From: Endomicrobiales bacterium
GTDB taxonomy: Bacteria; Elusimicrobiota; Endomicrobiia; Endomicrobiales; JAFGGC01
Reading direction: 5' to 3'
Assembly: GCA_016930715.1 (NCBI GenBank)
Contig: JAFGGC010000035.1
Span: forward strand, 1-59,344
Length of the DNA: 59,344 bases
In this document: positions 41,085 to 48,799 of the stretch, one piece after another
How the letters are laid out: each line of letters begins with the position of its first letter
How positions within the stretch are numbered: the stretch's first letter is position 1
Program-made: the position numbers and the translations under genes
Notes under the pieces: generated by a model
The model's input: the letters and a program-made list of their open reading frames with translations, nothing else
Database searches by the model: none
Told to the model about the DNA's origin: nothing

Positions 41085-43016
41085 CTAGAACGAATAGCTC
41101 AGGCGGGTATTTACGCCGTGTTCGACATAAGTGTTGTCCGCGGTTATCTCGTCCTGGACGTCCAGATACGACGTCCCGAGGGTCCAGGTGAAACCGTCGA
41201 CTACCAGCCAGGTCAGTTCGGCGTTTCCGGACCGCTCCTGCTGGTCGATCTGGTCCGATACGTTTACCGCGTCGTTTTTCCGCGTTATCATAGTGCCCCA
41301 GAGCTGTGCCGTCAGTTTCTCGGGCAGGACGCCCACGTTGACGGAAAGGCTGTACGAGGGAGTATCGTTCACCGTTTCGGTGACGATATTGCTAGTCTTT
41401 GTCTGCGTCAATCCGACGTTCATGCTCAGACGGCTGCCGAAACTGGAATTGGCTATGAAGTTTACGATGTCCGAATCGAGGTCGTCTGCGATCTTGTTAT
41501 TGTCCCTGAAGGCCGACTGCTGCAAGCTAAGCACTATGTTGACGGCGCTGACTTTCCCGGTGAGACCGAAAGAAATGCTGTTCGTGTAGTTGTCCTGGGC
41601 GGTCTTGGGGTCGCCTACCGCGGTATTGAGCGAATACGCGAGGAAGGGGCTGGGCCACCTGCCGGGCGACGAATAATTGGCGCCTGCCGAGTATATGTTT
41701 TGGGTCGTGGTGACCTTGTCGGGATCCTTGTCGAGGTTATCGCTGAAGCTGTTCAAGCCGGCGTTGACGCTGAGGCGGTTGAAAAACCTCTTGTTGGTAT
41801 AAACGTCGATGGTCTTCCTGTCGCGGGCCGCACCGGGAGACCCGAACGAGTAAAAATCCGGCCTTGTTTCCTGATACATTGTCTTGATGAGGAAGTTTTC
41901 GGGATTATATTTTATCTCCGCGCGGTAGGCGTAGTCGGTTATGGTGGTCGAGCTGTTTTTAACGTCGGGGACGTAGCTCGAGCTCTGGTATTCGACGTCC
42001 AGCACGGTCTGTTCTGTTATGTCCCAACGGACCGTGCCTCCCACGACCCCGTTGCTCGCCGGCGTAAGAGAAGGCCCTGGCGTCGTCAGCGACTCCTGCC
42101 TGTCGAAACTTGACACGTAGTCGGCACCGACGTTGACGCCCGCGACAACGTCATAACCCATTCTTCCGCCTATGATCCAGCGCTCGTACGTGCCATTCGA
42201 TGTCGTGTTGCCCTCGAGGGCCTTGACGGTTCTCGCTCCCACGAGCCCGTACGAGAACCTGTCCCCCTTGTATTCGTACTGCGCGCCCCTCATTCCCGTC
42301 CCGTACAAGGAAAGGGGCGAAAAGATCGGCAGGACATCGCCCGCGCCGAAATTCCAGTTATCACCGTAATAATTGAACAGTATCGTGTATATCTCGTGGT
42401 CCATGCCTTCGGACGTTGTCGTGGATTTGGGGGTGTGGAACGTGTACATATTGAAGAGCATCGCCCTTTCCATTATCTGGCCGACAAGATTCAGGTTGAG
42501 GTTCCCCACGTAGTCCTTGCCCTCGTATTTTGAAGTCTGCTTGTACGAAAGAACCGCGTTGCCCCCTATCCTGAAATCCGCCGGTTTCGGCTTCATCGCC
42601 GGCAATGGGGTCACGTTAAACGTGTAATACTCGCTCTCCACAACCCTCTGTTCCTTGAAATAAATAAATACCCTGTAATGATATACCCCGACAAAACCAT
42701 TAGGCACTGAAAATGGGATGTAAAAAAGGTTGGTTTTCTGCGGGTCCACGTTCACGGTGCCTTTTATCCTGCTCGGCTTGGCTATGTAGTTCTTCTGCGC
42801 GTCGTACACCTCGGCTTCCACGTAATAGTCGCCGGCCGACCATCTCGTGGTGCCCGCGTTGACCACTATCACCTGAAATGTAACGTCTCCTCCGGCCACA
42901 ACGGGATCCGGGGCCGCCACCGCCAGCTGTATCTTTCCGGCCTCAAGCGCCAAAACATCCACGGCCGCGCAAAGAATTACCGCGCCGCACAATAAAAAAG
43001 TAATCGCTCTGTTCAT
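41085..43016 (-). CDS. Outer-membrane beta-barrel with periplasmic Ig-like domain
   Basis: 643 residues. The start at 43016 has AAGG eight bases upstream and opens a clean signal peptide (about 1-22); ATG 43031 overlapping the TPR gene stop is an alternative. Residues about 27-125 form an Ig/CARDB-like domain, then from about 140 to the end come some 25-30 alternating beta strands rich in Tyr, Asn, Gly and Thr, closing with LSYSF: a terminal Phe as BAM needs. It resembles the large uncharacterised barrels of candidate phyla; no plug or TonB box is seen. In the motor cluster it is the only outer-membrane pore candidate, so it may be the outer part of the machine. Confidence 0.82.
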   Translation of the reverse strand: MNRAITFLLCGAVILCAAVDVLALEAGKIQLAVAAPDPVVAGGDVTFQVIVVNAGTTRWSAGDYYVEAEVYDAQKNYIAKPSRIKGTVNVDPQKTNLFYIPFSVPNGFVGVYHYRVFIYFKEQRVVESEYYTFNVTPLPAMKPKPADFRIGGNAVLSYKQTSKYEGKDYVGNLNLNLVGQIMERAMLFNMYTFHTPKSTTTSEGMDHEIYTILFNYYGDNWNFGAGDVLPIFSPLSLYGTGMRGAQYEYKGDRFSYGLVGARTVKALEGNTTSNGTYERWIIGGRMGYDVVAGVNVGADYVSSFDRQESLTTPGPSLTPASNGVVGGTVRWDITEQTVLDVEYQSSSYVPDVKNSSTTITDYAYRAEIKYNPENFLIKTMYQETRPDFYSFGSPGAARDRKTIDVYTNKRFFNRLSVNAGLNSFSDNLDKDPDKVTTTQNIYSAGANYSSPGRWPSPFLAYSLNTAVGDPKTAQDNYTNSISFGLTGKVSAVNIVLSLQQSAFRDNNKIADDLDSDIVNFIANSSFGSRLSMNVGLTQTKTSNIVTETVNDTPSYSLSVNVGVLPEKLTAQLWGTMITRKNDAVNVSDQIDQQERSGNAELTWLVVDGFTWTLGTSYLDVQDEITADNTYVEHGVNTRLSYSF

Positions 43017-43027
43017 TTCACCAACCT

Positions 43028-43885
43028 TCATTTTAATTTAAGAAATTTCCTTAACTCTTTGTCTTTAGGGCTTATTTTCGCCGCTCTGGCCCATATCTCC
43101 TTTGCTTTCTTCTTGTTGCCTGAAGCGTAGTAGGCGGAACCGGCCCTTTTATAGGCCAGCACGTTCTTCGGCTCAATGTCTATCACGTCGGTGCATTCGA
43201 TTATGGCAAGGTCGTATTTGCCGTCGTAAATGTTACTTAAAGAAGCCTGAAGTTTCTGCTCCACGACGTTCATTCCGGAGATCACGCGTTCGCGCTGGGA
43301 GTACTGGCGGTAAACATCTTCCATGAACTCCTTGAGATCGGCGGCGCGGGCGTTCTTCGGGTCAGTCTGATTGGCGTACCTCGCGGCATTGACGGCAAGC
43401 CGCGGATTTTCGCTGTACGAGAGATACGCGCCGGCGCTTTTTCTTATCAGCGTTTCCGTTTTCCCGGCCCCCGTTTCCTGAGCGACGATGACGGTAATTT
43501 TCTGGAGTTTCGTGCTTATCGTTTCCCACTTCGCGTTTCCAGGATCAAGCGCCAAAAGCTCCCTGCTTTTCGGAAGAGCCAGGTTATATTTGCCCGAATC
43601 TATCAATTTTTCCATTTGGTCGCTCGTCGGCTTTATTTTTTCCGACATCCTCTGGCGCGCCATGTCGATGAGGTTTTGGGCCTGCTTCTGTTCCGGGTCA
43701 ATCTTCAATATCTCGTTCCAATGGCTTATTGCCCTGGTAAAATCCTCCTTGTGAAACGCCTCCATTGCCACCTTGTAATACTCGCCCATCAGCCTGTTGT
43801 TGGCTTTCATTTCTTCCGCCGTGGCGGCGGAAGCCGCGGAACACGCAAAAACCGACAACACCAGAATCGCGATTCTCTTTATCAT
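43028..43885 (-). CDS. Periplasmic TPR protein
   Basis: 285 residues, signal peptide to about 20 (ending AASA). TPR-like repeats at about 35-75 (YYKVAMEAFHKEDFTRAISHWNEIL), 80-115 and 225-275 (AYKRAGSAYYASGNKKKAKEIWARA). Its start overlaps the second MotB-like gene by four bases and its stop the possible start of the barrel gene, so these are made together. TPR proteins of this kind often join envelope machines such as those of gliding bacteria; the partner here is presumably a neighbour. Confidence 0.85.
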   Translation of the reverse strand: MIKRIAILVLSVFACSAASAATAEEMKANNRLMGEYYKVAMEAFHKEDFTRAISHWNEILKIDPEQKQAQNLIDMARQRMSEKIKPTSDQMEKLIDSGKYNLALPKSRELLALDPGNAKWETISTKLQKITVIVAQETGAGKTETLIRKSAGAYLSYSENPRLAVNAARYANQTDPKNARAADLKEFMEDVYRQYSQRERVISGMNVVEQKLQASLSNIYDGKYDLAIIECTDVIDIEPKNVLAYKRAGSAYYASGNKKKAKEIWARAAKISPKDKELRKFLKLK

Positions 43886-44631
43886 TTCTGCCTCATTATG
43901 TTTATTTCTATGCGCCTGTTCATGGCGCGGTGCGCCTCGGTGTCGTTGTCATAGAGAGGCCTGAACTCGCCGTAGCCGAAAGCCGTGAAACGCTCCGGAG
44001 ATATTTTCTCCGAATCTATGAAATACCTTATGACGCTGAAGGCCCTCGCCGCGGAAAGCTCGAAATTCGAACGAAACTTTTTCCCCGATACCGGAATATT
44101 GTCCGTGTGTCCGTCAACAATTACGGGATTGGGCATATTCTTAATAAGCTGGCCGATCTCTTTTAGAGCCGGGACGGCATCGGGTTTCAAGTTACTGGAA
44201 CCGAGGTCGAAAAGTATCGGATTTGACAGCGAGATCTTCACCCTCTGCGCGTCAGTTTCAACCTTGGCGAATTCAGCCAGGTTCTTGTTTTTTATATAAC
44301 CCTCCATGGCGTAAGCCATTTCGGCTTCTTTTTCCTGCTTCTCTATTCTTTGGAGCTGGGCGCTGTCTCCACCCATTTGTTTCTGTATGCTTGCCATCGC
44401 TTTTTCGTAGTTTGCAGAACCAGCCATGGTAGAGAACGCGTAAAGTATCATGAAAAAGAACATCAATATCGTCACGAGGTTAGCGTAATGTATGATCCAT
44501 TCCATCTCAAAACTGATGCCGTACGCCTCGGCCGTTTCTTCCCTGGTGATCTTCCTCTTTTCTTCGCCGACTCCTAGTTCACCCAAAAAATCGTCTGACG
44601 TTTCAAATTCCTTGTTAAAATCCGGCGCCAT
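43882..44631 (-). CDS. MotB-like stator protein with Asp-to-Asn change
   Basis: 249 residues. A long N-terminal cytosolic tail (1-43), one membrane span (about 45-66) and an OmpA-like peptidoglycan-binding domain at the C-terminus (GHTDNIPVSG, NFELSAARAFSVI, GYGEFRPL, NRRIEI). In MotB the span begins YAD with the proton-carrying Asp; here it is YAN (Asn51, codon at 44479-44481, AAC). The same change (D32N) inactivates E. coli MotB. So this subunit can anchor to the wall but should not carry protons itself. Translation is coupled with the intact MotB gene by a one-base overlap (TAATG). Confidence 0.9.
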   Translation of the reverse strand: MAPDFNKEFETSDDFLGELGVGEEKRKITREETAEAYGISFEMEWIIHYANLVTILMFFFMILYAFSTMAGSANYEKAMASIQKQMGGDSAQLQRIEKQEKEAEMAYAMEGYIKNKNLAEFAKVETDAQRVKISLSNPILFDLGSSNLKPDAVPALKEIGQLIKNMPNPVIVDGHTDNIPVSGKKFRSNFELSAARAFSVIRYFIDSEKISPERFTAFGYGEFRPLYDNDTEAHRAMNRRIEINIMRQK

Positions 44632-45305
44632 TATCGTTTCCTTACCATTACTATTTCGATCCTTCTGTTGGCCGCCCTTCCTTCCGGCGTGTTGTTCGGC
44701 GCGACCGGGCGGTATTCGCCGTAACCGGCGGCGATGAACCGCGACGGGTCAAGCCTGCGTTCCTGGACGAAATATTCTATCACGCTGTAAGCCCTTGCCA
44801 CGGAAAGTTCCCAGTTTGACGCGTAAAGCCCTTGCGATACCGGCAAGTTATCCGTATGCCCTTCAATTATGACCTTATTGGAGACGGAACGAAGGATATT
44901 TGAAACTCCGGAGAGAGCCGACTTTGCGGAATCGGCGAGGTCCGCGTTACCTGAGGCGAAAAGGACGGGAATATTGAGCGTTATCTTTATCTGTTTTTCG
45001 TTTATCTCAACTTGCGTGTATTTGCTGACGCCTTGTTTTTCCATAAGCGAACTTACTCTTTGCGCCGCCTCTTCTTCTTTCACGTCCTTAAGCACCTTCT
45101 GTGCCCGGAACTCAACGGCGCTTTTCCCGCGAAATTTCTCTTCCATACCCTGCATGATCTCTTGCCTGGCGTCCCCACCCATCCTTGAAAGAGCGTAAAG
45201 CATGAGAAAGAACAGCATGAGGTTCGTTATCATGTCCGAATAGACTATGGTCCATATGCGTTCTATGGCGGAGTCCTGTTCGTGATTGACGAGATCGCTT
45301 GACAT
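44631..45305 (-). CDS. motB: MotB-like stator protein
   Basis: 224 residues. One membrane span (about 18-40) starting WTIVYSDMITNLMLFF, in which Asp24 matches the proton-binding Asp32 of E. coli MotB. After a coiled region comes an OmpA-like domain (GHTDNLPVSQG, NWELSVARAYSVI, GYGEYRP, NRRIEIVM) that binds peptidoglycan. It is the likely ion-carrying B subunit for the MotA homologue encoded upstream. ExbD and TolR are ruled out because they lack the OmpA-like domain. Confidence 0.93.
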   Translation of the reverse strand: MSSDLVNHEQDSAIERIWTIVYSDMITNLMLFFLMLYALSRMGGDARQEIMQGMEEKFRGKSAVEFRAQKVLKDVKEEEAAQRVSSLMEKQGVSKYTQVEINEKQIKITLNIPVLFASGNADLADSAKSALSGVSNILRSVSNKVIIEGHTDNLPVSQGLYASNWELSVARAYSVIEYFVQERRLDPSRFIAAGYGEYRPVAPNNTPEGRAANRRIEIVMVRKR

Positions 45306-45348
45306 AAGTCAAACCTTCACTTTATTCAGGTACCAATCATTACCCGCG

Positions 45349-45437
45349 GAGTCCCTTTAGGGACTCAGGCCCTATCTTAAATCCCTGCAATCGCTTTGCT
45401 ATCCGTGTGATCAGGCCTTCATCCCGCCTTGCGGGAT
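45349..45437. repeat. Two hairpins between motA and motB
   Basis: GAGTCCC-TTTA-GGGACTC (45349-45366) and ATCCCGC-CTT-GCGGGAT (45421-45437) sit in the 139-bp gap. The gap is the longest between motor genes. The hairpins could set the amount of B relative to A subunits by partial termination or by protecting mRNA ends; neither has a T tract. They are also like palindromes at 15110. Confidence 0.5.
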
Positions 45438-45444
45438 TCAACGG

Positions 45445-46230
45445 TCATTTTTTCCCTTTTTCCGCGGGTTTCACCGTCGCGCGCAGCCTGTACGCAAGGA
45501 AAGCTTCAAGCTTTCTTTCCACGACAAGAGGCACCTCGCCCTTTTGAATGGCAAGTACTCCTCTTGTTATGAGTTCCTTTATGATAAGCTCATCTTCGCT
45601 GTAAATGGTCAGCTTGCCCGCTATCGGAAGAAAAATAAAGTTCGCTCCGAATATACCGTAGAAAGTGGCGGTAACGGCAATAGCCATTGAAGCGCCCATC
45701 CCCTGGGCGTCGGTAAGGTTCCTTAACACCTGCACCACGCCGAGCAGGGTCCCCAGAAGCCCGAATATCGGGGCATAGCCGCCCATCGAACGAAAAACCG
45801 AGGAAACCTGATAATGCCTTCTTCTCACTATTGCAAGCTCCTTTTCCAGCTTCTCATGAACGGTTTCAGCTTCAAGACCGTCAATGATCATTTGAAGAGA
45901 ATCTCTCAAAAAAGGCACTTCAAGCCCCGCAAGGTCGCTCTGCAGGGACTCAACTCCCGAGCGTTTGGCTTTTTCGGCAAGCTTCACTAACAAATTGATG
46001 GCGGCGTCGGGTAATATCCGTTTCGGCGGGATAATCATCATCAGCACTGCCCTGGGCGTGACTTTTATTATTTTCCAAGGGTAGGTTATGAGAGTGCAAC
46101 CGAACGTACCGCCGAAAACAAGCACGGCGGCTTCAACGTTAAAAAGAAGGTTAACGACATTACCCGTCCACATCACGTAGAACATGGCGCCGCCGCCGAC
46201 CAACAAGCCCAAAATAGTCATGAGATCCAT
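45445..46230 (-). CDS. motA: MotA-like stator protein
   Basis: 261 residues with four membrane segments (about 2-22, 33-50, 146-168 and 178-202) and a cytosolic loop between the second and third, the layout of MotA/PomA. Pro154 (GGYAPIFG) and Pro202 (FIFLPIAG) match the two essential prolines. In the cytosolic loop KAKRSGVESLQSD aligns with E. coli MotA KSRQMGMFSLERD: Arg90 becomes Lys89 (next to Arg90 here), while Glu98 becomes Gln97. It forms a proton channel with MotB and pushes on the rotor. It follows the FliF-FliG fusion gene by 63 bp. Confidence 0.93.
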   Translation of the reverse strand: MDLMTILGLLVGGGAMFYVMWTGNVVNLLFNVEAAVLVFGGTFGCTLITYPWKIIKVTPRAVLMMIIPPKRILPDAAINLLVKLAEKAKRSGVESLQSDLAGLEVPFLRDSLQMIIDGLEAETVHEKLEKELAIVRRRHYQVSSVFRSMGGYAPIFGLLGTLLGVVQVLRNLTDAQGMGASMAIAVTATFYGIFGANFIFLPIAGKLTIYSEDELIIKELITRGVLAIQKGEVPLVVERKLEAFLAYRLRATVKPAEKGKK

Positions 46231-46293
46231 TTTTAATGCTCCTTGATTACACAGATTACTAAAACCTGATTACACGGATAAACCTGAATCCTC

Positions 46294-47730
46294 TTATCTT
46301 GTTATCAGGCCTCTTGCTTCCATTCTTCTTATCGTATCAACTACACGGCGTTTTTCCATCTCAAGCCTGGCGGCTGAAAACGGGCGGCCGAGTTCCATTT
46401 CCTGTTTGAGCCTCGCCGCGGCGCCTGCGGGCAGGATATTCAACACCTTTTCCCTGAGAGCTTCATTCATCGTTTTGAGTATCTGGCTGAAAACAGCCGG
46501 AGACACGGCCTTTATTACCGTCTGAAGCGCAGTGACGTCAAACGTTGAAATCACATCAATCGTTATTAACGACTTGTTTATCTGTTCGGCCTCGGACGGG
46601 TTCGCCGATTTTATCTGCGCCAGGATCGTGTTCTTCGTGCGCTCGTCGGCGTAATCGAGGACCTTCACTATTCTGTCGGCACCGCCGGCAAGATATCCTA
46701 TTCGTTTCTTGAGGTTCGCTTCTATTTCGTCTATCTCCGAAGGGTCAAGCTCGGTAACCTTTGAAAGCATCGCGCCGACTTCCCTCTGCTTGTCCAGCGC
46801 CACAGAAGCAAGCACCTTCGCCGAAAGCTCGGCGTCCAGATAATTCATCACGGCGGCTATCGTATCGGGCTTCTCGTCTTTTATCAGGTATATGAAAGAA
46901 TCAATATTGCCCGCGTTCACGAACGAAAACAGAGGTTCGCCCTTTCCGTAAATTCCCGTCGTGCCTTTTCCCGGCTCAGAAGGCACCGCCGTCAGATCCT
47001 CGCCGCCGCCGGCTTTGAAAAACGCCTCTTCGCTCGCCGCAGAGCCTTCCTTGAGGGCGGAAGCCGTGGCAAGGACGCCCTGGGCAAAATCACGCGTAAA
47101 CACCTTGAAAGGGCCGAACAGGAACAGCGTCAGACCCGCGGTCAGGGTTACCGCCGCGATTATAAGTAATATCCAGTATATGTTCGGGGGATACAGCAGC
47201 GACCCCCAGTAGAACGGGTTCTTCTGGAAATGTATCTGCTTTATTACCAGCTGGTCCCCCCTTTCGGCATCGATGCCCAGAAGCCCGGTCGCCACTTCGT
47301 TGACAACTTTTACGACCGACTGGGACACACTCTTATCGAGTATTATCGTCGCGCTCAGTTTCTTGATCATCGTCCTCGTGTCGTCGCCCAGCGCCGCCAT
47401 GACGGCATCGCCCACCTGCTTCTCCGATATCGCCTGCTTGATCGGCACACCCGGGAGTATGAAATCGTCGTCTTGCTCTTTATTTTTCGCAGCAGCCTCA
47501 TTGTCAGTTTTTTCTGAAATGAGCTGGACGTTTATTATAACTATGATTTTTTCCGTGCCGGTTATATCCTGAAGCACCCGCCTGACCCTGTTCTCAAGGC
47601 TTGTTTCAAGGGCAATCTTCGCCTCTATGCCACCTTTGGCTTCTTTCTGCGCGAACGAGTTTACGGCAAAAAACAGAATGACCGCCAGAAATAGAAGAAC
47701 CGTCCGGCGGCGGCCGGATAAAAAGTTCAT
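46294..47730 (-). CDS. FliF C-terminal domain fused to FliG (rotor-like protein)
   Basis: 478 residues from ATG 47730, with GGGAGG five bases upstream. Signal/anchor sequence 1-28; FliF C-terminal periplasmic domain about 40-170 (LENRVRRVLQDITG, SATIILDKSV, ATGLLGIDAERGDQLVIKQI); membrane span about 184-207; flexible linker; FliG middle domain from about 267 (FSFVNAGNIDSFIYLIKDEKPDTIAAVMNYLD style) and FliG C-terminal domain to the end. The FliF ring-forming N-terminal part and FliG N-domain are absent, which makes sense since FliG-N exists to dock to FliF. By ungapped alignment with E. coli FliG, Arg281 is Gly436, Asp288 is Gln443 and Asp289 is Glu444. I infer a membrane-anchored rotor or force-receiving ring for the adjacent MotAB. 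Confidence 0.9.
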   Translation of the reverse strand: MNFLSGRRRTVLLFLAVILFFAVNSFAQKEAKGGIEAKIALETSLENRVRRVLQDITGTEKIIVIINVQLISEKTDNEAAAKNKEQDDDFILPGVPIKQAISEKQVGDAVMAALGDDTRTMIKKLSATIILDKSVSQSVVKVVNEVATGLLGIDAERGDQLVIKQIHFQKNPFYWGSLLYPPNIYWILLIIAAVTLTAGLTLFLFGPFKVFTRDFAQGVLATASALKEGSAASEEAFFKAGGGEDLTAVPSEPGKGTTGIYGKGEPLFSFVNAGNIDSFIYLIKDEKPDTIAAVMNYLDAELSAKVLASVALDKQREVGAMLSKVTELDPSEIDEIEANLKKRIGYLAGGADRIVKVLDYADERTKNTILAQIKSANPSEAEQINKSLITIDVISTFDVTALQTVIKAVSPAVFSQILKTMNEALREKVLNILPAGAAARLKQEMELGRPFSAARLEMEKRRVVDTIRRMEARGLITR

Positions 47731-47782
47731 TTTTCCTCCCGAAGCGTTTTGATTTTTGTGATTGTTTCGCACCAGTCGATTT

Positions 47783-48787
47783 TCATTTAGGCTTGAACTT
47801 GAACAACAGCTCTTTCTCCTTGCCTTCCGCGTCTCTTATTTTAAGTTTAAGGTCTTTCCGGGCAGGAAGCTTCGCCTCCACGCTTATCATCGAGGCGCCC
47901 AGGTCCTCTCCGGAAACCGATATCCCGGCCGAAAGCGCCGCGTACGCCTTGATCTTGAATTTCAATTCGCCATTGGACGGGACGGCCGAATAGGAAGCCG
48001 CCCAGCTGTTCTTGTCATAAGCCGAAAAAACAATCTGTGAATTGTCCGATGTTATTTTAAGCTCCTTTGAATAGTCCTTGTCCTTTTTATCGGAGGGATC
48101 AAGAACCGTCACTTCGCATTCAACCTCTTCTTTCACGGTGAAGCTTGTCGATTTCGCCTCTATTTTCACGCTTCCCATCGACTTTGCCTCTTCCTTCCAT
48201 TCCGTCTCTTCGCCTTTTTTCAAAGGAACCGGTGCCTGCGGCGCCTGGCCCGGTTCGACCGAGCTCTTTGAATCTTTCTTTATCTTTACGGAACCGAACT
48301 CGTTGGCAAGCTCGACTTCGCCGGCAAAAACCTTTATCTCGGTCCTTCCGCTCTTTTCAACCGAAGTTTCGTATTCCGTCCCGCGCACGGAGGCGACGGC
48401 GACCGGAGTTTTTATCTCGAACTTCGTTTTTGGCTTGAGTATCCTCGTCCAGACCTTGCCGAATATCATCTTTATCTTTCCCAATCCTTCGGCCTTCTCG
48501 GAAATATCCTTTTTTTCCACTTTGTACGTCGTGTTGGAGTTCAACTTCGTCTCGACGCCGTTGTTGAAGAGAACCCCTCCCCTCGACGAAGCGCCCGTCC
48601 TGACGGTGTCCCCCTCGTGGATGAACTGCCCCGGCCTGACTTGGGCCCATTTCTTCGAACCCTCCTCAAGCACCATGAACTGCCCTTTGGAGTACGCGAC
48701 CACACCTGAAACGTCGCGTTTCTGCGCCGCGAACGCCGCGGCACAAAACAACAATACAGCCAAAATGGAATAAAGTACTTTTTTCAT
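47783..48787 (-). CDS. FecR-domain secreted protein
   Basis: 334 residues. Signal peptide to about 20 (AAAFAA). A FecR domain at about 28-150 with VRPGQFIHEGDTVRTGASSRGGVLFNNG, KTKFEIKTPVAVASVRGTEYE and FAGEVEL; then a Pro/Lys/Glu-rich linker and a C-terminal Ig-like domain. Outside of FecR regulators, such proteins are thought to be periplasmic scaffolds or wall-associated. It lies between the CARDB protein and the rotor gene and is probably part of the same envelope machine. Confidence 0.85.
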   Translation of the reverse strand: MKKVLYSILAVLLFCAAAFAAQKRDVSGVVAYSKGQFMVLEEGSKKWAQVRPGQFIHEGDTVRTGASSRGGVLFNNGVETKLNSNTTYKVEKKDISEKAEGLGKIKMIFGKVWTRILKPKTKFEIKTPVAVASVRGTEYETSVEKSGRTEIKVFAGEVELANEFGSVKIKKDSKSSVEPGQAPQAPVPLKKGEETEWKEEAKSMGSVKIEAKSTSFTVKEEVECEVTVLDPSDKKDKDYSKELKITSDNSQIVFSAYDKNSWAASYSAVPSNGELKFKIKAYAALSAGISVSGEDLGASMISVEAKLPARKDLKLKIRDAEGKEKELLFKFKPK

Positions 48788-48799
48788 TTTCGCTCCGCG

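Noticed and set aside
41085-47730. Ordinary flagellar operon, or TolQR/ExbBD energiser
   Set aside because: No hook, rod, export or filament gene is present. The B subunits have OmpA-like peptidoglycan-binding domains, which TolR and ExbD lack, and the A subunit has MotA layout and its two prolines.
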